A stretch of DNA of 64,000 nt, from assembly GCF_007993935.1 (NCBI RefSeq), contig NZ_VITY01000009.1:186001-250000 (forward strand), written 5' to 3'. The DNA is from Bradyrhizobium macuxiense. GTDB lineage: Bacteria > Pseudomonadota > Alphaproteobacteria > Rhizobiales > Xanthobacteraceae. A program made the translations under genes and the position numbers. The notes beneath the pieces were generated by a model. The model was not told the origin of the DNA, ran no database searches, and saw only the letters and a program-made list of their open reading frames with translations. The first letter of the stretch is position 1. Each line of letters starts with the position of its first letter. This document shows, piece after piece, positions 8,015-16,760 of the stretch.

Positions 8015-9180
8015 CGCCGCACATCCTCACCCGTTCGCTCGACCGCGCCGCGACCGCGTTCGTGCTGATCGTCGCCGCGGTCGGCGTGCTGATCCCGCTG
8101 TCGAACCTGCTGCTGCCGCAGGGCTCGATGTTCCACGTGCCGACCTATCTGGTGGCGCTCTGGGGCAAATATGTATGCTACGCCATCCTCGCGCTCTCGA
8201 TCGATCTGATCTGGGGTTATTGCGGCATCCTCTCGCTCGGCCATGGCGCGTTCTTCGCGCTCGGCGGCTATGCCATGGGCATGTATCTGATGCGGCAGAT
8301 CGGCAGCCGCGGCGTCTACGGCAATCCGATCCTGCCCGACTTCATGGTGTTCCTGAACTGGGACAAGCTGCCCTGGTACTGGTACGGCTTCGACAAGTTC
8401 GCCTTCGCGGCGCTGATGGTGCTGCTGGTGCCGGGCCTGCTTGCCTTCTGCTTCGGTTGGCTCGCCTTCCGCTCCCGCGTCACCGGCGTCTATCTGTCGA
8501 TCATCACCCAGGCGATGACCTATGCGCTGCTGCTCGGCTTCTTCCGCAACGACTTCGGCTTCGGCGGCAATAACGGCCTGACCGACTTCAAGGACATCCT
8601 CGGCTTCAATGTCCAGGCCGAGGGCACGCGCTGCGTGCTGTTCCTGCTGAGCTGCCTTGCGCTCGTGACCGCCTTCCTGATCTGCCGCGCGGTGGTGACC
8701 TCGAAGCTCGGCAAGGTGCTGATCGCGGTGCGCGATGCCGAAAGCCGGACGCGCTTCCTCGGCTATCGCGTCGAATCCTACAAGCTGTTCGTGTTCACGC
8801 TGTCGGCCTGCATGGCCGGCGTCGCCGGCGCGCTCTATGTGCCGCAGGTCGGCATCATCAATCCGAGCGAGTTCGCGCCGGGCAATTCGATCGAGGCGGT
8901 GATCTGGGTCGCGGTCGGCGGTCGCGGCACGCTGGTCGGTGCCGCGCTCGGCGCCGTCGTCGTCAACTACGCCAAGACGTTCTTCACCTCGGGGCCGCTG
9001 GCGCCATATTGGCTGTTCATGCTGGGCGCGTTGTTCATCCTGGTCACGCTGCTGTTGCCCAAGGGCATCGTCGGCACCTTCAACAGCTGGTGGGAGCCGC
9101 TGAAGGCACGGCGCAACTCCCCCGACGCCGACAGCGCGGCGCGCGAAGACGGCGTCGGCGCACCGAACCTGGCGGAGTAG
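8011..9180 (+). CDS. urtC: Urea ABC transporter permease UrtC
   Basis: A 389-residue LivM-type permease with about nine to ten membrane helices and the conserved DLIWGYCGILSLGHGAFFALGGYAMG segment shortened here to its core GYCGILSLGHGAFFALGGY near residue 70. It pairs with UrtB to move urea through the inner membrane. Its start overlaps the urtB stop by four bases and urtD begins five bases after its stop, so the genes are tightly coupled. The last 30 residues are polar and variable. Confidence 0.95.
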   Translation: MTPHILTRSLDRAATAFVLIVAAVGVLIPLSNLLLPQGSMFHVPTYLVALWGKYVCYAILALSIDLIWGYCGILSLGHGAFFALGGYAMGMYLMRQIGSRGVYGNPILPDFMVFLNWDKLPWYWYGFDKFAFAALMVLLVPGLLAFCFGWLAFRSRVTGVYLSIITQAMTYALLLGFFRNDFGFGGNNGLTDFKDILGFNVQAEGTRCVLFLLSCLALVTAFLICRAVVTSKLGKVLIAVRDAESRTRFLGYRVESYKLFVFTLSACMAGVAGALYVPQVGIINPSEFAPGNSIEAVIWVAVGGRGTLVGAALGAVVVNYAKTFFTSGPLAPYWLFMLGALFILVTLLLPKGIVGTFNSWWEPLKARRNSPDADSAAREDGVGAPNLAE

Positions 9181-9184
9181 GCAG

Positions 9185-9946
9185 ATGAACGTCATGGATA
9201 CCCGCGCCACCTCGGCCATGCTCTATCTCGACGGCGTGCACGTCTCGTTCGACGGCTTCCACGCCATCAACAATTTGTCGCTGACGCTCGCGCCGGGCGA
9301 GATGCGGGCGATCATCGGCCCGAACGGCGCCGGCAAGACCACGATGATGGACATCATCACCGGCAAGACCAAGCCGGACGAGGGCACCGTGCTGTTCGAC
9401 GGCACCGTCGACCTGACCCGGCTCGACGAGACCCGGATCGCCGAGCTCGGCATCGGCCGCAAGTTCCAGAAGCCGACGGTGTTCGAGAGCCAGACCGTGC
9501 AGGACAATCTGCTGCTCGCGCTCAATGTCGATCATTCCGTGCGCGGCACGCTGTTCTGGCGCGGCAGCAAGGCCGAGTCCGAACGCATCGACAAGGTGCT
9601 CGAGACCATCCGCCTGACCGATGCGCGCAACCGCCTCGCCGGCAGCCTGTCGCACGGCCAGAAGCAATGGCTCGAGATCGGCATGCTGCTGGCGCAGGAT
9701 CCGAAGGTGCTGCTGGTCGACGAGCCCGTCGCAGGCATGACCGATGTCGAGACGCATCTGACCGCGGAGCTGCTGAAGGAGATCAACCGCAACCACACCA
9801 TCATGGTGGTCGAGCATGACATGACTTTCGTGCGTGAGCTCGGCGTCAAGGTGACCTGCCTGCACGAGGGGTCGGTGCTCGCCGAAGGTTCGATCGACCA
9901 GGTGTCGTCGAACGAACGGGTGGTCGAAGTGTATCTGGGGCGCTAG
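9185..9946 (+). CDS. urtD: Urea ABC transporter ATP-binding protein UrtD
   Basis: A 253-residue ATPase of the LivG type: Walker A GPNGAGKTT, the signature LSHGQKQWLEIG, Walker B VLLVDEP and the switch histidine in VVEHDM. LSHGQ rather than LSGGQ is normal for UrtD. It drives urea import together with UrtE. An upstream in-frame ATG pair exists (MNVMDTR); the first is used. It lies five bases after urtC and two bases before urtE. Confidence 0.95.
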   Translation: MNVMDTRATSAMLYLDGVHVSFDGFHAINNLSLTLAPGEMRAIIGPNGAGKTTMMDIITGKTKPDEGTVLFDGTVDLTRLDETRIAELGIGRKFQKPTVFESQTVQDNLLLALNVDHSVRGTLFWRGSKAESERIDKVLETIRLTDARNRLAGSLSHGQKQWLEIGMLLAQDPKVLLVDEPVAGMTDVETHLTAELLKEINRNHTIMVVEHDMTFVRELGVKVTCLHEGSVLAEGSIDQVSSNERVVEVYLGR

Positions 9947-9948
9947 CG

Positions 9949-10644
9949 ATGCTGAAGGTCGACAACATCAATCTCTACTACGGCGCGGCGCAGGCGCTGC
10001 GCGGCGTCTCGCTGACCGCCGAGCCGGGCAAGGTCACCTGCGTGCTCGGCCGTAACGGCGTCGGCAAGACCTCGCTGCTGCGCGCCATGGTCGGCCAGTA
10101 TCCGATCGCATCCGGCGCGATCAATTTCGACGGCAAGGACATCACCGCGCTGAAGCCGTTTGAGCGGGCGCGGCGCGGCATCGGCTTCGTGCCGCAGGGC
10201 CGCGAGATCTTCCCGCTGCTGACGGTGGAAGAGAATTTGAAGACCGGCTTCGGTCCGCTGAAGCGCGAGGACCGCAACATTCCCGACGACGTGTTCTCGC
10301 TGTTTCCGGTGCTGCAGACCATGCTTGGCCGCCGCGGCGGCGACCTCTCCGGCGGCCAGCAGCAGCAGCTTGCGATCGGCCGCGCGCTGGTGATGCGGCC
10401 AAAGCTCCTGCTGCTCGACGAGCCGACCGAGGGCATCCAGCCCTCGATCATCAAGGATATCGGCCGCGCCATCTCCTACCTGCGCAACCTCGGCAACATC
10501 GCCATCGTGTTGGTCGAACAATATCTCGACTTTGCCTGCGAACTCGGCGACAGTTTTGCCGTGATGGACCGGGGCGCGGTGAAATATGCCTGCGACCGCG
10601 CAAGCCTCGATCCCGCCGAGATCAGCCGCCAGATGGCGCTGTGA
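9949..10644 (+). CDS. urtE: Urea ABC transporter ATP-binding protein UrtE
   Basis: A 231-residue ATPase of the LivF type: Walker A GRNGVGKTS, signature LSGGQQQQLAIG, Walker B LLLLDEPTEGIQPS and the switch histidine replaced by glutamine in VLVEQYLD, as usual in LivF/UrtE. The N-terminal INLYYGAAQALRGVSL is typical of UrtE. It completes the urea transporter. The urease genes follow on the same strand after 51 bases, linking uptake to hydrolysis in one unit. Confidence 0.95.
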   Translation: MLKVDNINLYYGAAQALRGVSLTAEPGKVTCVLGRNGVGKTSLLRAMVGQYPIASGAINFDGKDITALKPFERARRGIGFVPQGREIFPLLTVEENLKTGFGPLKREDRNIPDDVFSLFPVLQTMLGRRGGDLSGGQQQQLAIGRALVMRPKLLLLDEPTEGIQPSIIKDIGRAISYLRNLGNIAIVLVEQYLDFACELGDSFAVMDRGAVKYACDRASLDPAEISRQMAL

Positions 10645-10695
10645 ACAGGATGTGACGCCGCCCTTCGCGGTGTGCATTGAGGGAGCGTCGGGGGA

Positions 10696-11532
<837 letters not shown>

Positions 11533-11577
11533 GCATGATCCGGAAAAGTGGGTACCGGTTTTCCGATCAGATCATGC
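11533..11577 (+). repeat. Palindromic repeat, family R6
   Basis: GCATGATCCGGAAAAGTG opens a hairpin closed by GATCATGC. Other copies lie at 41408, 55285 and 60157. It begins at the base after the ureD stop. Confidence 0.85.
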
Positions 11578-11615
11578 CAACTTAAACGCTTTCAAAGAAC
11601 GATCAGAGTGCTCGC

Positions 11616-11918
11616 ATGAATTTGTCTCCCCGCGAAAAGGACAAGCTGCTGGTTTCGATGGCCGCTATGGTGGCGCGCCGCCGGCTCGAGCGCGGCGTCA
11701 AGCTGAACCATCCGGAAGCCGTGGCGCTGATCACCGATTTCATCGTCGAGGGCGCGCGCGACGGCCGCACCGTCGCCGAACTGATGCAGGCCGGCGCCAA
11801 GGTCCTGACCCGCGACCAGGTGATGACCGGCATCCCGGAGATGATCCACGACATCCAGGTCGAGGCGACATTCCCCGACGGCACCAAGCTCGTCACCGTG
11901 CACGAGCCGATCCGATAG
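11616..11918 (+). CDS. ureA: Urease gamma subunit
   Basis: A 100-residue protein, the normal length of the separate gamma subunit. MNLSPREKDKLLVSMAAMVA, LNHPEAVALI and MIHDIQVEATFPDGTKLVT are diagnostic. Three copies each of UreA, UreB and UreC build the nickel enzyme that splits urea into ammonia and carbamate. The start follows an R6 repeat. ureB begins nine bases after the stop with an in-frame ribosome site (AGGAG). Confidence 0.97.
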   Translation: MNLSPREKDKLLVSMAAMVARRRLERGVKLNHPEAVALITDFIVEGARDGRTVAELMQAGAKVLTRDQVMTGIPEMIHDIQVEATFPDGTKLVTVHEPIR

Positions 11919-11927
11919 GAGCGCGAC

Positions 11928-12233
11928 ATGATCCCCGGCGAACTCTTCATCAAGGACGGCGAGATCGAGCTCAATGCCGGCCGCAAGACCGTGACGCTGT
12001 CGGTCGCCAACACCGGCGACCGCCCGATCCAGGTCGGCTCGCACTACCATTTCTTCGAAACCAACCCGGCGTTGAAATTCGACCGCAAGAAAGCCCGCGG
12101 CATGCGCCTCGACATCGCCGCCGGCACCGCCGTCCGCTTCGAGCCCGGCCAGACCCGCGATGTGCAACTCGTCGCCCTTGCCGGCAAGCGCGTGATCCAC
12201 GGCTTCCGCGCCGAGGTGAAGGGGAAGTTGTGA
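11928..12233 (+). CDS. ureB: Urease beta subunit
   Basis: A 101-residue subunit of usual length, starting MIPGELF and containing VANTGDRPIQVGSHYHFFE and RFEPGQ, both typical of UreB. It is part of the urease trimer. Unlike most bacteria, ureC does not follow directly: an R1 repeat, a DUF559 gene, a second R1 repeat and an HD-hydrolase gene, about 1.45 kb in all, separate the two structural genes. Confidence 0.97.
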   Translation: MIPGELFIKDGEIELNAGRKTVTLSVANTGDRPIQVGSHYHFFETNPALKFDRKKARGMRLDIAAGTAVRFEPGQTRDVQLVALAGKRVIHGFRAEVKGKL

Positions 12234-12258
12234 TCTTACGTGACACGATCGAGGCAGC

Positions 12259-12461
12259 GGAGCAAGCGGCACCCCTCTCCCTAACCCTCCCCCGCAAGGG
12301 GGGAGGGAACCCTTCGGCCGGTGGCTCCCTCACATCTGACATCGATGGAACGGAGGACTGGTGATGCCTCCAGGAGGAATCATAAAGCCGCGTGAGGTGA
12401 GCAGGCTGCTCAGGCTCCCTCCCCCCTTGCGGGGGAGGGTTGGGGAGAGGGGTAAGCCCCG
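12259..12461. repeat. Composite palindromic repeat R1, copy a
   Basis: Two inverted half-units, 12261-12314 and 12411-12461, built on the core CCCTCCCCCGCAAGGGGGG and its complement, about 100 bases apart. The spacer shares ACATCTGACATCGATGG with copy b and a GTGAGGTGAGCA-like block with copies b and c. A truncated third half-unit end (GGGGAGAGGGGTATGCC, 12485-12501) overlaps the start codon of the DUF559 gene. Confidence 0.9.
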
Positions 12462-12497
12462 AACTCCGGCGGCGGATATTGCGCTGGGGAGAGGGGT

Positions 12498-12953
12498 ATG
12501 CCGCACACTCAAGTGAGCGACGTCCAGCGCGATCGCGCCAAGCAGCTTCGCCGGACGATGACGCGCGCGGAGACTTTGCTGTGGCGTCACCTGAAGGCCG
12601 ATCGGCTGGCTGGTCTCAACTTCCGCCGTCAGGCACCGATCGGCAATTACATCGCCGATTTTGTCGCGCACGCCTGCAAGCTCGTCGTCGAGGTTGACGG
12701 AGAGAGTCACGATTTCGCCGAGCGCCTCCGTCATGATGAGCGGCGGGATGCGTGGCTCCGATCTCGCGGTTACCGCGTCCTTCGTTTCACTAACGACGAC
12801 GTGCTGAAAAATCTGGAGGGGGTCGTTCTCAGCATCGCGGAAGCAGCTGAGCAAGCGATACCCCTCTCCCTAACCCTCCCCCGCAAGGGGGGAGGGAACC
12901 CTTCCGTCGGTGCGTCCCTTACATCTGACATCGATGGTGAGGACAAACCGTGA
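12498..12953 (+). CDS. DUF559 endonuclease-domain protein between R1 repeats
   Basis: A 151-residue protein. The central 105 residues are a DUF559 domain, related to the very-short-patch repair nuclease fold: RAKQLRRTMTRAETLLW, then FRRQAPIGNYIADF, VVEVDGESH and RRDAWLRSRGYRVLRF. The acidic residues of EVDGESH would be the metal-binding site. The last 30 residues, from PLSLTLPRKGGG on, are encoded by the left half of R1 copy b, and the start codon lies in a truncated R1 end, so both ends of the gene come from the repeat. It interrupts the urease structural genes. A role in DNA processing, perhaps of the repeat itself, is inferred; no substrate is known. Confidence 0.8.
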   Translation: MPHTQVSDVQRDRAKQLRRTMTRAETLLWRHLKADRLAGLNFRRQAPIGNYIADFVAHACKLVVEVDGESHDFAERLRHDERRDAWLRSRGYRVLRFTNDDVLKNLEGVVLSIAEAAEQAIPLSLTLPRKGGGNPSVGASLTSDIDGEDKP

Positions 12954-13048
12954 TGGAAGGTGGAAGGACAACGACGCCAAGTGAGGTGTGCACACTCGCC
13001 AGGCTCCCTCCCCCCTTGCGGGGGAGGGTTGGGGAGAGGGGTAAGCCC
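12847..13048. repeat. Composite palindromic repeat R1, copy b
   Basis: Half-units at 12849-12905 and 13000-13048, arranged as in copy a with the same spacer motif ACATCTGACATCGATGG. The left half and spacer are translated as the tail of the DUF559 protein. Confidence 0.9.
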
Positions 13049-13112
13049 CGGGCGCTGGCAGACGTCGTTTTTCACCCCTGCGGCTGCGATGAAAAGGGAG
13101 CCTTGTAACCCC

Positions 13113-13652
13113 ATGCTTCCTGCAATCCGCCTCATCTCCGAAGCCGCCGAGCTTGCCGCGCGCCGTCACAACGGGATGGCGCGGAAGGGGCGAGGAAGCG
13201 AGCCGTATATCAACCATCTCGCCGAGGTCGCGAACCTGCTTGCGATCGCGACGGATGGTACGGATGCCGAACTCGTGGCGGCCGGCTGGCTGCACGATAC
13301 GATGGAGGACACCGACACCACACGCGAAGAGCTCTCGGCGAGGTTCTCTGATCGCGTGGCCTCCCTCGTCATCGAATGCACCGATGACATGAGCCTGCCA
13401 AAGGCCGAGCGGCGGCGGCTGCAAGTCGTCGACGCGCCGAAGAAGTCGGCCGACGCCAAGCTGATCAAGATTGCCGACAAGATCAGCAATATCGGCGCGC
13501 GTATTCACTCTGATCCGACGACGGAGGAGCGCGACGACCTGGTCGACTACACCGATTGGGCCGAGCAAGTGGTCGCGGGCTGTCGTGGCGGCAATTCCTG
13601 GCTTGATACGAAGTTCGACGACGTGGTGCGAAGGGCGAGGCGCTCGCTGTGA
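13113..13652 (+). CDS. HD-domain hydrolase, small alarmone hydrolase (MESH1-like)
   Basis: A 179-residue single HD domain that resembles the hydrolase half of SpoT and the stand-alone enzyme MESH1: AARRHNGMARKG, EPYINHLAEVANLL, then the key HDTMEDT motif (His-Asp plus the Glu-Asp pair) and KLIKIADKISNI. These residues bind the metal and attack the 3' diphosphate of ppGpp; MESH1 relatives also act on NADPH. There is no synthetase domain. The start at 13113 gives MLPAIRLISEAAE; a longer frame upstream only reads through the R1 repeat. It lies 36 bases before ureC, so it is probably transcribed with the urease genes. The ppGpp role is inferred from motifs. Confidence 0.75.
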   Translation: MLPAIRLISEAAELAARRHNGMARKGRGSEPYINHLAEVANLLAIATDGTDAELVAAGWLHDTMEDTDTTREELSARFSDRVASLVIECTDDMSLPKAERRRLQVVDAPKKSADAKLIKIADKISNIGARIHSDPTTEERDDLVDYTDWAEQVVAGCRGGNSWLDTKFDDVVRRARRSL

Positions 13653-13688
13653 CCGCCGGTCAACAATTCAAACACAAACGGGGCTGAT

Positions 13689-15404
13689 ATGTCCGTGAAG
13701 ATCAAGCGTTCCGTCTACGCCGACATGTTCGGCCCGACCACCGGCGACAAGGTGCGGCTTGCCGACACCGATCTGATCATCGAGGTCGAGAAGGACCTCA
13801 CCACCTATGGCGAAGAGGTGAAGTTCGGTGGCGGCAAGGTGATCCGCGACGGAATGGGGCAATCGCAGGTTACGAACGCGCAGGGCGCGGCCGACACCGT
13901 GATCACCAACGCGCTGATCGTCGACCACTGGGGCATCGTGAAGGCCGACGTCGCGATCAAGGAGGGCATGATCGCCGCGATCGGCAAGGCCGGCAATCCG
14001 GACATCCAGCCCAACGTCACCATCATCATCGGCCCCGGCACCGACGTGATCGCTGGCGAGGGCAAGATCCTCACCGCCGGGGGATTCGACAGCCACATCC
14101 ATTTCATCTGCCCGCAACAGATCGAGCACGCGCTGATGTCTGGCGTCACCTCAATGCTGGGTGGCGGCACCGGCCCGTCGCACGGCACCTTCGCCACCAC
14201 CTGCACGCCCGGCCCGTGGCACATGGGGCGGATGATCCAGTCGTTCGACGCCTTTCCGGTCAATCTCGGCATCTCCGGCAAGGGCAACGCGTCGCGTCCG
14301 GCGGCACTGGTCGAGATGATCAAGGGCGGCGCCTGTGCGCTGAAACTGCATGAGGATTGGGGCACCACGCCGTCGGCGATCGACACCTGCCTCTCGGTCG
14401 CCGACGATCACGATGTCCAGGTGATGCTGCATTCGGACACGCTGAACGAATCGGGCTTCGTCGAGGATACGGTCAAGGCGTTCAAGGGCCGCACCATCCA
14501 TGCCTTCCACACCGAAGGCGCCGGCGGCGGCCATGCGCCTGACATCATCAAGATCGCCGGCCTGAAAAACGTGCTGCCGTCCTCGACCAATCCGACGAGG
14601 CCGTTCACCCGCAACACCATCGACGAGCATCTGGACATGCTGATGGTGTGCCATCACCTCGATCCGTCGATCGCCGAAGATCTTGCCTTCGCCGAAAGCC
14701 GGATCCGCAAGGAGACCATCGCGGCCGAGGATATCCTGCACGATCTCGGCGCGCTCTCGATGATGTCGTCGGACTCGCAGGCCATGGGCCGGCTCGGTGA
14801 AGTCATCATCCGCACCTGGCAGACCGCCGACAAGATGAAGAAGCAGCGCGGTTCCCTGCTGCAGGACAAGGGCAACGACAACGACAATTTCCGCGTCAAG
14901 CGCTACATCGCCAAATACACCATCAATCCGGCGATCGCGCATGGCGTCTCGAAGCTGATTGGCTCGGTCGAGAAGGGCAAGCTTGCCGATCTCGTGCTGT
15001 GGTCGCCGGCGTTCTTCGGCGTCAAGCCGGACTGCATCATCAAGGGCGGCTCGATCGTGGCGGCGCCGATGGGCGATCCCAATGCTTCGATCCCGACGCC
15101 GCAGCCGGTGCATTACCAGCCGATGTTCGCCGCCTTCGGCAAGTCGCTCACTGCTTCTTCGGTGGTGTTCACCTCGAAGGCCGCGGCGAGCGGCGGCCTC
15201 GCCCGCAAGCTCGGCATCTCCAAGAAGCTTTACGCGGTGCAGAACACCCGCGGGAAAATCTCCAAGAAGAGCATGATCCACAACGACGCCACGCCCGAGA
15301 TCGAGGTCGATCCCGAGACCTATGAGGTACGCGCAGACGGCGAGCTCCTGACCTGCGCGCCGGCCGAGGTGCTGCCCATGGCACAGCGCTATTTTATGTT
15401 CTAA
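13689..15404 (+). CDS. ureC: Urease alpha subunit (catalytic)
   Basis: A 571-residue subunit of normal length. Nickel ligands are visible: HIHFICPQQ near residue 137, the carbamylated lysine region GACALKLHEDWG near 218, HTEGAGGGHAPD near 275, and the flap cysteine in VCHHLDPSIAEDLAFAESRIR near 325. The metal centre hydrolyses urea. The ribosome site is weak. Two ABM-domain genes separate it from ureE. Confidence 0.98.
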   Translation: MSVKIKRSVYADMFGPTTGDKVRLADTDLIIEVEKDLTTYGEEVKFGGGKVIRDGMGQSQVTNAQGAADTVITNALIVDHWGIVKADVAIKEGMIAAIGKAGNPDIQPNVTIIIGPGTDVIAGEGKILTAGGFDSHIHFICPQQIEHALMSGVTSMLGGGTGPSHGTFATTCTPGPWHMGRMIQSFDAFPVNLGISGKGNASRPAALVEMIKGGACALKLHEDWGTTPSAIDTCLSVADDHDVQVMLHSDTLNESGFVEDTVKAFKGRTIHAFHTEGAGGGHAPDIIKIAGLKNVLPSSTNPTRPFTRNTIDEHLDMLMVCHHLDPSIAEDLAFAESRIRKETIAAEDILHDLGALSMMSSDSQAMGRLGEVIIRTWQTADKMKKQRGSLLQDKGNDNDNFRVKRYIAKYTINPAIAHGVSKLIGSVEKGKLADLVLWSPAFFGVKPDCIIKGGSIVAAPMGDPNASIPTPQPVHYQPMFAAFGKSLTASSVVFTSKAAASGGLARKLGISKKLYAVQNTRGKISKKSMIHNDATPEIEVDPETYEVRADGELLTCAPAEVLPMAQRYFMF

Positions 15405-15516
15405 AACCGCTCCCGGTAGCCAGGGCTTTTTCGAACGAAGCCGATTTCCGGCTTGCGGAAAGAACACGCGCCCACAACAAGGCTCGAGACAAAAGAGAAA
15501 ACCGGGAGGAATTTCC

Positions 15517-15816
15517 GTGATTTACGTCGTTGCTACGCTGACCATCAAGCCCGAGACCCGCGCCGAATTCATCGCCGCGGCGACGGCCTGCATCAAGGAA
15601 ACCCGCAAGGAGCCCGGCAACATCGCCTACGACCTGCATGAGAGCGTCACCGACCACAGCAAGATGGTGTTCGTCGAGCAGTGGGAGAACGCCGAGGCGC
15701 TGGTGCCGCATCGCACCGCCGAGCACATGAAGACGTTCGGCCGGGTCGCGGTGAAGTGCATGGCCGCGCCGCCGAAGATCGAGGTGATCACGCCCGAGAA
15801 GGTCGACGTCCGCTAA
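15517..15816 (+). CDS. ABM-domain protein, putative quinol monooxygenase
   Basis: A 99-residue antibiotic-biosynthesis-monooxygenase fold: MIYVVATLTIKPETRAEFI at the start, GNIAYDLHESV, FVEQWENAEAL and AEHMKTF in the usual places. Relatives such as YgiN act on quinols or other aromatic substrates without a cofactor; others have no known activity. The GTG start follows a strong GGGAGGA. It lies between ureC and ureE with a close paralogue 25 bases downstream; neither has a known part in urease maturation. Confidence 0.8.
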   Translation: MIYVVATLTIKPETRAEFIAAATACIKETRKEPGNIAYDLHESVTDHSKMVFVEQWENAEALVPHRTAEHMKTFGRVAVKCMAAPPKIEVITPEKVDVR

Positions 15817-15841
15817 TAAAAACAAGAACGGGAGACACATC

Positions 15842-16141
15842 ATGATCTACGTCATCGCCACCACGCCGATGAAGCCGGAAAACAAGGACGACTTCATCAA
15901 GGGGCACAAGGCGTGCATCGCCGAGACCCACAAGGAGAAGGGATGCCTCTCCTACGAGGGCCATGTCAGCGTCAACGATCCCAATCTGTATGTGGTGGTG
16001 GAGCGCTGGGAGACCCGCGACGACCTGACCGCGCACAGCAAGGCGCCGCACATGAAGGTGTGGCGCGAATATTCTGCCGACATGAAGACCGGGCCGACGG
16101 TGATCGAGATCATCAGCGACGCCAAGGTTCAGAAGCTCTGA
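15842..16141 (+). CDS. ABM-domain protein, paralogue of the preceding gene
   Basis: Also 99 residues and the same fold: MIYVIATTPMKPENKDDFI, CLSYEGHVSVND, VVVERWETRDDL and APHMKVW. It is clearly related to the gene upstream yet diverged enough to be an old tandem duplication. ABM proteins are dimers, so the two could form a heterodimer; this is inference. It ends seven bases before ureE and is surely in the same transcript. Confidence 0.8.
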   Translation: MIYVIATTPMKPENKDDFIKGHKACIAETHKEKGCLSYEGHVSVNDPNLYVVVERWETRDDLTAHSKAPHMKVWREYSADMKTGPTVIEIISDAKVQKL

Positions 16142-16148
16142 GGCATCG

Positions 16149-16760
16149 ATGATCCGCGCAACCAAGGTCCTGGGACAGCATCGCTTCAAGGAAGCGGCAG
16201 CCGACACCGTCGTGCTCGATTTCGACGACCGGCACCGGCGGCGCATGGCCATGACCGGGACGCGCGGGCTCGAATTCCTGCTTGATCTCGAAAACGCCGT
16301 TGCGTTGCGCGGCGGCGATGCCTTGGTGCTGGAGGACGGCCGCCTCGTCGAGGTCGTCGCGGCTCCCGAGCCGCTCGCGGAAATCCGCGGCAGCGATCCG
16401 CATCATCTGATCCGGGTCGCCTGGCATCTCGGCAACCGCCATCTGCCGACCCAGATCATGCCGAAGGGCCTGCGCATCCGCAGGGATCACGTGATCGAGG
16501 CGATGGTGAGGGGCTTAGGCGCCCGGGTCATCGAGATCGAGGCGCCGTTCGATCCCGAAGGCGGCGCCTATGCCGAGCATGCGCATGCCGACGCGCACGC
16601 GCATGGTCACACCGGGCACGATCATGCCCATAGCCATGCGCACGATCATGCTCACCACCATGGTGATGGACATCACCACGATCATCACCATCATCATGAT
16701 GAGCATTGCGAGCACGCTCATCATCACCACGACCACTCCCATGCTCATGACCACAAATGA
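16149..16760 (+). CDS. ureE: Urease accessory protein UreE with His-rich tail
   Basis: A 203-residue nickel metallochaperone. Residues 1-70 form the peptide-binding N-domain and 75-140 the metal-binding domain (NRHLPTQIMPKGLRIRRDHVIEAMV is typical; shown here in part, NRHLPTQI). From about residue 143 on, roughly 60 residues hold 32 histidines alternating with Asp and Ala plus one Cys, a nickel store as in Klebsiella UreE but longer. It hands nickel to the UreD-F-G complex. The end overlaps the ureF start. The long CAT/CAC tract is prone to slippage, so its length may vary between strains. Confidence 0.95.
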   Translation: MIRATKVLGQHRFKEAAADTVVLDFDDRHRRRMAMTGTRGLEFLLDLENAVALRGGDALVLEDGRLVEVVAAPEPLAEIRGSDPHHLIRVAWHLGNRHLPTQIMPKGLRIRRDHVIEAMVRGLGARVIEIEAPFDPEGGAYAEHAHADAHAHGHTGHDHAHSHAHDHAHHHGDGHHHDHHHHHDEHCEHAHHHHDHSHAHDHK

